The position numbers and the translations under genes were made by a program. From Vibrio splendidus (GTDB lineage Bacteria > Pseudomonadota > Gammaproteobacteria > Enterobacterales > Vibrionaceae), in contig NZ_MCUN01000052.1 of the NCBI RefSeq assembly GCF_002873455.1, forward strand, positions 62,001 through 126,000: a stretch of DNA of 64,000 nucleotides. Direction: 5' to 3'. Below, piece by piece: positions 55,007 through 62,601 of the stretch (positions are counted from its first letter, which is position 1; each line of letters starts with the position of its first letter). Below the pieces are notes generated by a model. That model was not told the origin of the DNA and did no database searches. It worked only from the letters and a program-made list of their open reading frames with translations.

Positions 55007-55699
55007 TTATTGTTGGCGTGGGTTAATAGTGGTTACAGCTTCATCGAAGCGACCGTAGGTTCCCATAGCAAGGTCTGCTGCTTCGTTAGCTGACATACCT
55101 TGATTAATCGCCTTCATCATTTTGCCGAGGTTGAGATATTCGTAGCCAATTACTTCGCTATGGTCATCAAGTGCAAGCTTGGTCACGTAACCCTCTGCAA
55201 GCTCTAGGTAACGAACGCCTTTCGCTGAGGTTGAATAGCTAGTACCTACTTGGCTACGTTGTGTTTGACCTAGGTCTTCTAATGCAGCGCCAATTTCTAG
55301 GCCGCCTTCAGAGAATGCGGATTGAGTTCGACCGTAAACAAATTGCAGAAAGATTTCGCGCATGGCTACGTTAATAGCGTCACACACCAAGTCAGTATTC
55401 AGGGCTTCAAGAATGGTTCTTCCTGTGAGGATTTCGGCTGCCATCGCGGCTGATTGAGTCATGCCTGAACAACCAATCGTTTCGATTAGTGCTTCTTCGA
55501 TGATGCCGTTTTTTACGTTTAGCGTTAGTTTTGCCGCACCTTGTTGTGGTGCACAAGTGCCTACGCCATGGCTTAAGCCAGAAATAGCGATGACATCTTT
55601 TGGGCTAACCATAGCGCCTTCAACTGGAATTGGCGCTGAAGTGTGAAGATCACCCCTTTGAATAGGGCACATTGATTGAATTTCTGAAGAGTAGTGCAT
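55007..55699 (-). CDS. NifU/IscU-like iron-sulfur scaffold protein
   Basis: A 230-residue protein related to NifU_N/IscU scaffolds but longer. Three cysteines in the expected order are C49 (GVGTCAPQQG), C77 (IGCSGMTQSAAMAAEILTGRT) and C106 (DLVCDAI), matching the three IscU cluster ligands. An additional Cys is at residue 11. Beyond about 130 it has an extra domain (GEV..YVTKLALDDHSEVIGYEYLNLG). It does not lie in an isc or suf cluster; a fluoride-type riboswitch precedes it and the GGGtGRT gene follows. Cluster assembly is inference from ligands. Confidence 0.82.
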   Translation of the reverse strand: MHYSSEIQSMCPIQRGDLHTSAPIPVEGAMVSPKDVIAISGLSHGVGTCAPQQGAAKLTLNVKNGIIEEALIETIGCSGMTQSAAMAAEILTGRTILEALNTDLVCDAINVAMREIFLQFVYGRTQSAFSEGGLEIGAALEDLGQTQRSQVGTSYSTSAKGVRYLELAEGYVTKLALDDHSEVIGYEYLNLGKMMKAINQGMSANEAADLAMGTYGRFDEAVTTINPRQQ

Positions 55700-55898
55700 A
55701 ATGTTTTCTCACTGTTAGAGCCATTTAAGGCCTAGGGCGTTGAGAAAACAGGACGTGTTGGAAGAGGTGCGGCTAATTCACTACAGATCTTGAGTATCGG
55801 TAATCCAAAGGTGTCATGAAGCTCGGTCTTAATAGACTAAGTCCATTTCAAAATGGAGGAATAGCGATACATCCAACAGTATTACCTGTTTTCGATTC

Positions 55899-55972
55899 TG
55901 TAGGAGTCATTAGCACTGTTCGAAAAGAACGGGCGGTTGAAGCAAAAGCTTAGGTGGAACCCCATCACCTGA
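55899..55972 (-). ncRNA. Fluoride (crcB-motif) riboswitch
   Basis: On the minus strand the sequence AGGTGATGGGGTTCCACCT is followed by CAACCGCC and then GCTAATGACTCCTAC. These are the conserved parts of the crcB/fluoride aptamer: P1 with GGNGATGGNGTTCNNCC, the ACGCC-type loop, and the TGATGACTCCTAC-like pseudoknot strand. An extra stem GTTC/GAAC sits in the variable part. The aptamer lies about 200 bases before the NifU-like start, so the leader is long. Confidence 0.88.
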
Positions 55973-56066
55973 TGACTATAGATTAGATCTTTATCACACT
56001 TTTGTGCAAGCGAATGTTTAGAGCGATTTCGACTATAAACAAGCTTCATTATATTTCAATAAGTAT

Positions 56067-56117
56067 AAAAAAAACGCCAATAACGGACTCTTATTAGAGG
56101 CATTATTGACGTTTTTT
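56067..56117. terminator. Terminator after yebG, cruciform-like
   Basis: Outer stem AAAAACG..AATAA with TTATT..CGTTTTT, inner stem CTCT/AGAG. A- and T-tracts stand at both ends. It serves yebG on the minus strand. Confidence 0.75.
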
Positions 56118-56134
56118 ATAAAGGTATCAGCTAG

Positions 56135-56428
56135 TTATGCTGCATCTTCTTCTGCGTCTTCAACAGCTTCAAGTTTCTTTTCTTTTTTCGGAGCTGGTTT
56201 GCGCTTAGCACCTAGTGCGTAAAGAACTTCTTCTTTATTCTTCGCTAGGTACATTGCAAGTTCTTCTTGCTTGCCTTCATCTTCAACTAAATCGCTTTTG
56301 CTTAACAGTTCAAAAAGCTCATCAGCCATATCCAGCATTTTGTCGTATGCGTCAGCTTCGGCTTTAGAGGTAAAAGTCATTTTCTCTTCTCCGTTGCGTT
56401 CGACCACGTACTTGACGATAACAGCCAT
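56135..56428 (-). CDS. yebG: YebG-family SOS-induced protein
   Basis: A 97-residue protein from the ATG at 56428 with the YebG core MAVIVKYVVERNGEEKMTFT and SKAEADAYDKMLDMADELF. The C-terminal half is Lys/Ala/Glu rich. In E. coli yebG is induced by DNA damage through LexA; its function is unknown. A LexA-like box lies 30 bases upstream. Confidence 0.9.
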   Translation of the reverse strand: MAVIVKYVVERNGEEKMTFTSKAEADAYDKMLDMADELFELLSKSDLVEDEGKQEELAMYLAKNKEEVLYALGAKRKPAPKKEKKLEAVEDAEEDAA

Positions 56429-56457
56429 GGTTAATCCTCTAAGTTTGATAAATTTTA

Positions 56458-56473
56458 CTGGCTTTTTATACAG
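56458..56473 (-). promoter_or_regulatory. LexA-like box upstream of yebG
   Basis: On the minus strand CTGTATAAAAAGCCAG: left half perfect, right half CCAG instead of ACAG. Position is 30 bases before the yebG ATG. Confidence 0.75.
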
Positions 56474-56516
56474 TTTCTGATGCAAAAAGTCCAGTTGATG
56501 ACCTAACTATGCGGCC

Positions 56517-57413
56517 TCAATCTTGATGTGTAGCCCAGTCTTCACAATAACCCATGAAAGATTTCAGCAGTGGGCTTTGATATTTGTCTTTGTGCACCAG
56601 CATCCAGAATCTGCGTTTCATGTCGAGCGGGACATCGAGTGCTTTTACTCGGCCGGAATCAATCGCTCGTTGTGCGGCTAACCGTGATAAACAGGCGAGT
56701 CCAAGCCCTGCAGAAACCGAATTGATGATGGCCTCGGTGGTGTTGAGTTCAAAGGACTCATACCAATGCTCAATACGAGGTGCGACAGCACGCAGGAAAA
56801 ACTCGCGAGTGCCTGAACCAGACTCACGTAAAATCCAATGACTATCTTCTAAATCGCTTAAAATTACTTTTTCTTTTGAAGTGAGAGGGTGTTGATTACT
56901 AACAATAATACACATTTCATCGCTGCTAAACTGACTCGAAATGAGTTCTGGATGGAGTGTTTTTCCTTCAATTAGCGCGATATCCAGTTCATAATCCACC
57001 AACTTTTGGCAGATCAGCGCACTGTTTGAAATGAACAAGCTCTGATCTTGATGCTGAGTTAGATCGCGAAAGCCAGACAGAATAAACGGTGCGACCTGAT
57101 TACCAATCGTGTCACTCGCGCCAACCTTTAAATTGCCACTTAATGGTTGGTCATCTCGGAACAAAACATCGATGCCTGCGGCTCTATGAAGAATCTCGTC
57201 AGCCAAAGGAAGTAGCTTTTGTCCTTCTTGATTGAGAATTAATCGGTTGTTGACCCGGTCAAATAGAGAGTGGCCCAATTGTTTCTCCATTTCGCCCAGC
57301 GCCATGCTGACAGCAGCCTTAGACAAAAACAGTGCTTCCGATGCGGCGGTAAGCGTCGAATGTTGGGTAATGGTGACAAACACTTTGAGTTGTTTGATTG
57401 AAATATTAGCCAT
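56517..57413 (-). CDS. LysR-family transcriptional regulator
   Basis: A 298-residue LysR-type regulator. The winged HTH is at about 1-60 (SIKQLKVFVTITQHSTLTAA, SKAAVSMALGEMEKQLGHSLFDR). The effector domain resembles YeiE/CysB-like members, with GASDTIGNQVAPFIL near 98 and WILRESGSGTREF near 195. It is divergent from the TDT transporter gene over 161 bases, so it probably controls that gene. The effector is unknown. Confidence 0.9.
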   Translation of the reverse strand: MANISIKQLKVFVTITQHSTLTAASEALFLSKAAVSMALGEMEKQLGHSLFDRVNNRLILNQEGQKLLPLADEILHRAAGIDVLFRDDQPLSGNLKVGASDTIGNQVAPFILSGFRDLTQHQDQSLFISNSALICQKLVDYELDIALIEGKTLHPELISSQFSSDEMCIIVSNQHPLTSKEKVILSDLEDSHWILRESGSGTREFFLRAVAPRIEHWYESFELNTTEAIINSVSAGLGLACLSRLAAQRAIDSGRVKALDVPLDMKRRFWMLVHKDKYQSPLLKSFMGYCEDWATHQD

Positions 57414-57574
57414 CAGGTTCCTAGTTTTACGCTGCTGGTGGAAAGGCGTTGTTCAGTATTAATGAACACTTGTTATATATAATTGGATATTGTTTAACGA
57501 AGCGCAAGCGTATTATGGCTTCAACAAGCTGATGAGTTCACAAGTTTAGTGAATTAAGTTTAAGAGAGGCTGAC

Positions 57575-58570
57575 ATGATTCAACGTATTAAATATAGATT
57601 AACAGGAGCTCCAACACCCATGGCAGGGTTAGCACTCGCAATTGCAAGCTTAGGTTGGTGTTGGGATGGTGTTTTAGTCGCACAAGGTATTTTACACACT
57701 CCAGGCTTAGTGCAGTGGATCAGTGCAGGTATTGCTGCTGTATTACTTATTGTTTTAGCTGTGAAATTTTTGATTCACGGCCACTTATTACGTGAAGATC
57801 TTGCTCATCCTGTTGTCGGCAGTGTTGTACCTACATTCGCGATGGGTTGTATGGTGGTGTCTGCTTCGTTGGCCCCAATCTCTCAGTTTCTGCAAGAAGC
57901 AATGTGGCTAGCTTCAGTTGCTTTACATGTCGTGTTCTTGGTGAGCTTCTTATACCACAGAGCTAAAAACTTTGAGATTCACCACATGGTGCCAAGCTGG
58001 TTTGTGCCACCAATCGGTGTTATCGTGGCAGACGTTTCTTTTTCCGGTAATCCGATCTTAGAACCCGTTGCCCACGCGACTTTAGTCTTTGGCTTAATCG
58101 TTTATGCCGTAATGCTACCTCTCATGATCTACCGTTTGATCTTCTCTCATGAAGTGCCTGACGCAGCAAAACCAACGATTGCGATTATGGCGGCACCAGC
58201 AAGTCTGTCTTTAGCGGGCTACTTAACTGTTACCGCAACACCTTCGCCAGTGATTATTGGGTTGTTGTTTGGTATCGCAGTATTAATGACGTTCATTATC
58301 TATGTGGCGTTTTTCAAACTACTTCGCCTGCCTTTCAGCCCAGGTTATGCGGCGTTTACCTTCCCTATCGTTATTGGTGCGACCGCTTTGTTTAAATTGG
58401 CAGCTTGGATGCAAACCGTCGGGGTGGAAGATTATTACATTAAACAAGTATTCAACTTAGCGTATTTAGAATTGATTGTGGCAACGTTTGTGGTGGGTTA
58501 TGTGGCGGTTCGTTACTACATGAATTACAAACCTCACCGTGTTTTAGGCGCGGTAGCAGGTAGATTGTAA
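57575..58570 (+). CDS. TDT-family (TehA/SLAC1-like) membrane transporter
   Basis: A 331-residue protein with ten hydrophobic segments and the TDT start APTPMAGLALAIASLGW. The conserved VVPTFAMGCMVVS near residue 88, HHMVPSWFVPPIGVIVAD near 146, and IAIMAAPASLSLAGYL near 210 place it with tellurite-resistance/dicarboxylate transporters. Sulfite, formate-like anions or tellurite are known family substrates; the pairing with a YeiE-like regulator leans towards an anion such as sulfite, which is inference. Confidence 0.87.
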   Translation: MIQRIKYRLTGAPTPMAGLALAIASLGWCWDGVLVAQGILHTPGLVQWISAGIAAVLLIVLAVKFLIHGHLLREDLAHPVVGSVVPTFAMGCMVVSASLAPISQFLQEAMWLASVALHVVFLVSFLYHRAKNFEIHHMVPSWFVPPIGVIVADVSFSGNPILEPVAHATLVFGLIVYAVMLPLMIYRLIFSHEVPDAAKPTIAIMAAPASLSLAGYLTVTATPSPVIIGLLFGIAVLMTFIIYVAFFKLLRLPFSPGYAAFTFPIVIGATALFKLAAWMQTVGVEDYYIKQVFNLAYLELIVATFVVGYVAVRYYMNYKPHRVLGAVAGRL

Positions 58571-58697
58571 GTAGCGATAGTTCAAAAGATAAACGGACCT
58601 TAAGTTTTCAGGATTTCATAAGCTTATATTCCTAATCCAAACTCGGCACTTATGCTAATCTGGCTTTATATTGTGGCAAGATTAGCGTGAGTGCACT

Positions 58698-61600
58698 TTG
58701 TTTACTGTTTACCATTCCAATAAAGTCGATACTTTAAAAATCCTTCTCGTTCACTTAATCAAAAGTGACCCTTTAGCCAATCCTTTCGAAAAAGAGCAGA
58801 TCTTGGTTCAGAGCCCAGGTATGTCTCAATGGCTTAAGATGGAACTCGCCAAAGAGTTTGGTGTAGCAGCAAATATAGACTTTCCTCTTCCAGCAACCTT
58901 CATTTGGGATATGTTTACCCAAGTGCTTCCTGATGTCCCTAAACGCAGTGCGTTTAACAAAGAAGCAATGACGTGGAAGCTGATGAGTTTGCTACCCGCT
59001 AAGCTTGACCACCCTGATTTTCTTCCTTTACAGCGCTATCTTGAAAACGACGAAGATGATTCGAAGTTGTACCAATTGGCAGAGAAAATTGCCGACATCT
59101 TCGATGGTTACTTGGTGTATCGACCGGAGTGGATGGCGATGTGGGAAGTGGGAGAGCCCGTTGCTGAGTTGGTCGATGATGAAGGGCTGCAAGAGCACCC
59201 TTGGCAACCGATTTTGTGGCAAGCACTCTATGAGCAAACCCTGTCTCAAGGCCAATCAAAATACCACCGTGGCAATTTGTACCACGACTTCATTGAAGCG
59301 CTAGCTAATCAACAAGGCCAATTGCAGCATCTGCCTAAACGCTTATTTGTGTTTGGTATTTCTTCGTTGCCACCTCGTTACATGGATGCGTTGAAAGCAC
59401 TCGGTGAGCAGATTGATGTGCACTTGATGTTTACCAACCCTTGTCAGCATTACTGGGGCGATATCCGCGACCGTAAATATTTGGCAAGAGTTGAAGCCCA
59501 GCGTCGTAAACAGTTTGCTCTGGTTGATGGTTTACCTGAATTGGAAGGTGAAGCTTCACCATTGAAAGATGGCATTGAGGCCAACATTGAAGACGAACTA
59601 CACACCAGCCAAGCTGTCGGGAATAGCTTGTTGGCTTCTATGGGTAAATTAGGCAGGGATAACCTGTTCTTATTATCTCAATCAGACAGTGAAGAGCACG
59701 AGTTCTTTATTGGTGTTGAGAGGGACAACCTGCTGCATCAACTGCAAGCCGATATTCTCCAGTTAGAAGAGCATCAAGACGACCACATATTAGATTCCAG
59801 CAACCATAAACAGGTGGTTGAGCTTGGCGATCGCTCTCTAACCGTGCACGCTTGTCACAGCCCAATGCGCGAGGTGGAAGTCCTCCACGACCAACTGTTG
59901 GCAATGTTTGATGCAGACCCGACACTGAAACCACGCGATATCATCGTGATGGTGTCTGACATTAATGCTTATAGCCCAGCGATTCAGGCGGTATTTGGTA
60001 ACGCTCCGGGTGAGCGTTATATCCCTTACTCGATCTCTGATAGAACCGCAGACCAAGAAAGCCCAATCTTGACCGCCTTCATGCAGTTGGTCGCGCTACC
60101 GAGCACGCGCTGTTTAGCCTCTGAATTGTTAGAGCTATTAGAAATTCCAGCGATGATGGCACGCTTTGGTATCGATGAATTTCAATTCGAGCAAGCTAAG
60201 CAGTGGGTTGAAGAAGCGGGTATTCGTTGGGGCGTCGACTCGTCTACCGCAACGGAGTTTGACTTGCCTGCTACTGAGCAAAATACCTGGCTCTTTGGTG
60301 TCCAGCGAATGCTACTGGGTTATGCGATGTCAGACTCTGCAGGTTTGTTTGAAACCGAACACTCCCCGATTGCCGCTTATAACGAAGTTCAAGGCATTAA
60401 CGCCGAACTTGCAGGTAAGTTAGCGCACTTTATTGATCGTATTGCCCATTACCGTCAACGCTTAACTGAAACACAATCTATCGATATGTGGCGTGAAACC
60501 TTGCTGCAAATGATTGATGATTTCTTTGCGGTTGAACTGGAAGGCGAGGTGGTGCTCAAATCGATTCGCGATGCACTTTCGCAACTGAATGAACAGCTTG
60601 ATGATGCCTTGTATGAACAAGAGTTGTCGCCAAGCATTATCTACCAGTACCTCAATAATAAGTTATCTGGCGCGCGTATTAGCCAGCGATTCTTAGCTGG
60701 CCAAGTTAACTTTTGTACCTTGATGCCGATGCGTTCTATTCCGTTCAAAACCGTCTGCTTGTTAGGTATGAATGATGGTGTTTATCCTCGCTCAATGCCA
60801 CCAGAAGGTTTTGATCTAATGAACGGACGCACTCGTCCGGGTGACCGTTCTCGTCGTGATGATGACCGCTATCTATTCTTAGAGGCGATGTTGTCAGCAC
60901 AAGAGTGCTTATACATAAGCTATGTCGGCCGTTCGATTCAAGATAATACCGAGCGAGTGCCGTCGGTATTGGTTTCAGAGTTAATTGAGTACTGCCAACA
61001 GAACTACTGCTTAAGTGAAGACCAATCACTACCAAGTGATGATTCAGGTATCAAGCTGACTCAAGCGATCAGCTTTGAACACACCATGACACCGTTCAGC
61101 CCTGCGGCGTTTACTCAAGGTGACGTAAGCCATGTATTGAGTTACGCCAAAGAGTGGCTTCCTGCGGCTAACCGTTCCGGTGAACGCAGTGGTGAATTCA
61201 ACCGTGCATTGGATGACTATTTGCTGGGTGCAACGTATCCGTTGGAACTGGATCTGGTTGAACTTCAACGTTTCTGGCGCTTACCCGTTCAGTACTTCTT
61301 TAATCGTCGCCTAAAAGTGGTGTTTGAACCGCCACTTCCTGTGATGGAAGATGACGAACCGTTCGTACTTAATGGTTTAGAGAGTTTCCAACTTAAGGAT
61401 GCTTTGCTGCAAGTGTTGCTGGACCACCCTGAAGGTGCAGACGAAGCGGTTCGATTATTTGTCTCTGAGCAAAAAGCACAGGGCCGATTACCGGTCGGCG
61501 CCTTTGGTGATATTGAATTTGAAACCAATCGTGTTCAAGCGGAAGACTTAGCTAAAGAGATTCGATTTGTGAGCGGATCACCGCAACAAGATCTCGAAGT

Positions 61601-62174
61601 GAATATCGAATTTGATGTGTTAGGCGAAGGCAAACCTGTTCGTTTGATGGGTTGGTTAACTCAAAACTATCAATCAGGTCTAGTTCGTTTCCGTAGCGGA
61701 AAAATACGCTCTCAAGATTATTTGGCAGCATGGATTGATCACTTGTGTTGTGCGGTAATGGGACACGGAAAAACGACCCATATTATTGGCTACGACAGAA
61801 AAGAGGGCGTAGTTCACCAAACGTTACAACCTATCGGCGATGCGCAGCAGGCGAAGAGTTTGCTGGCTGAGTTAGTACGATTGTTTTATCAAGGCATGAC
61901 AGCACCACTTCCTTATTTCCCGAAAACCGCATTGGCTGGCGTTGAGGCTGGTTTTAGCCGTGGTAAGTGGGTTGATGACGAAGAAAGGTCACTTAAGAAA
62001 ATGGCCGATACCTTTAATGACAGCTTCGCCTTTACGGGCGAGGGCAGAGATACTTACATCAATCGAATCTGGCCTAAATGGGACGATGAATTGGCTGCTG
62101 AGTCGCGAATGTATTCGACACTTGTGCTGCAGGCCGCAAGACTCGCCGCTGCCGATCTTGAAGATCAGGAATAA
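58698..62174 (+). CDS. recC: RecC, exonuclease V gamma subunit
   Basis: RecC is the Chi-recognising subunit of RecBCD. The 1158-residue protein starts at a TTG (FTVYHSNKVDTLKIL), because an in-frame stop lies five codons upstream and no ATG fits. It keeps the family stretches ILVQSPGMSQWLKMELA, AANIDFPLPATFIWDMF, CHSPMREVEVLHDQLLAM, ARISQRFLAGQVNFCTLMPM and RSRRDDDRYLFLEAM. Length is a little above the E. coli size. recB follows after a 427-base gap, unlike E. coli where ptrA intervenes. Confidence 0.97.
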   Translation: MFTVYHSNKVDTLKILLVHLIKSDPLANPFEKEQILVQSPGMSQWLKMELAKEFGVAANIDFPLPATFIWDMFTQVLPDVPKRSAFNKEAMTWKLMSLLPAKLDHPDFLPLQRYLENDEDDSKLYQLAEKIADIFDGYLVYRPEWMAMWEVGEPVAELVDDEGLQEHPWQPILWQALYEQTLSQGQSKYHRGNLYHDFIEALANQQGQLQHLPKRLFVFGISSLPPRYMDALKALGEQIDVHLMFTNPCQHYWGDIRDRKYLARVEAQRRKQFALVDGLPELEGEASPLKDGIEANIEDELHTSQAVGNSLLASMGKLGRDNLFLLSQSDSEEHEFFIGVERDNLLHQLQADILQLEEHQDDHILDSSNHKQVVELGDRSLTVHACHSPMREVEVLHDQLLAMFDADPTLKPRDIIVMVSDINAYSPAIQAVFGNAPGERYIPYSISDRTADQESPILTAFMQLVALPSTRCLASELLELLEIPAMMARFGIDEFQFEQAKQWVEEAGIRWGVDSSTATEFDLPATEQNTWLFGVQRMLLGYAMSDSAGLFETEHSPIAAYNEVQGINAELAGKLAHFIDRIAHYRQRLTETQSIDMWRETLLQMIDDFFAVELEGEVVLKSIRDALSQLNEQLDDALYEQELSPSIIYQYLNNKLSGARISQRFLAGQVNFCTLMPMRSIPFKTVCLLGMNDGVYPRSMPPEGFDLMNGRTRPGDRSRRDDDRYLFLEAMLSAQECLYISYVGRSIQDNTERVPSVLVSELIEYCQQNYCLSEDQSLPSDDSGIKLTQAISFEHTMTPFSPAAFTQGDVSHVLSYAKEWLPAANRSGERSGEFNRALDDYLLGATYPLELDLVELQRFWRLPVQYFFNRRLKVVFEPPLPVMEDDEPFVLNGLESFQLKDALLQVLLDHPEGADEAVRLFVSEQKAQGRLPVGAFGDIEFETNRVQAEDLAKEIRFVSGSPQQDLEVNIEFDVLGEGKPVRLMGWLTQNYQSGLVRFRSGKIRSQDYLAAWIDHLCCAVMGHGKTTHIIGYDRKEGVVHQTLQPIGDAQQAKSLLAELVRLFYQGMTAPLPYFPKTALAGVEAGFSRGKWVDDEERSLKKMADTFNDSFAFTGEGRDTYINRIWPKWDDELAAESRMYSTLVLQAARLAAADLEDQE

Positions 62175-62601
62175 TCGGCAGTGATCAGCAAGATCACCAA
62201 CAATATGCTTATCAAAGAGATACGCTTGAATAAAAATATGGAAAATAAAGAGTTAGATGTAAATTTGGTGTGCAGGGCTTATAAAATGACGAGAGGAAGT
62301 CGTTTATGAGGAATCAAGGTACAGGAAATAAAGTGGCCGCCAGTAAATCATTATTAGTGTAGGGCGTTCGCTGTACGGCCACAGGTCAGAGGGACCATTA
62401 TTCTGTGGTTCAAAGTAACGCATGAGTATAAAACTCGTAGGCGCTCCTGAACTCGTGGGCGCATAGTAGCGAGGCGATCTGAATTGATCCGTGAGAGAGA
62501 TCGCACTAACTATTAACAAATTGGCGTAGGACGTAAATTGAATGACATTTTCTACGCTAGGTCACATTTGTAACAACACATTTATCAGAAGGCAGTAAGG
62601 C
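62175..62601 (+). other. Structured gap between recC and recB, candidate RNA
   Basis: The gap has no gene of normal size. It holds perfect stems at 62333-62382 (GTGGCCG/CGGCCAC, with CAG/CTG inside), 62474-62504 (GCGATCT/AGATCGC) and 62524-62557 (GCGTAG/CTACGC), and a near-perfect 13-base direct repeat AACTCGTAGGCGC at 62432 and 62450. A tiny frame 62306-62362 (18 codons, MRNQGTGNK..) follows AGAGGAAG. I cannot assign an RNA family. Confidence 0.45.

Noticed and set aside
62304..62519. Minus-strand frame of 71 codons between recC and recB
   Set aside because: No ribosome site, odd composition, and it covers the inverted repeats.
62175..62601. CsrB-type regulatory RNA in the recC-recB gap
   Set aside because: Only a few GGA motifs are present in loops, far fewer than in CsrB RNAs, so I did not name it.
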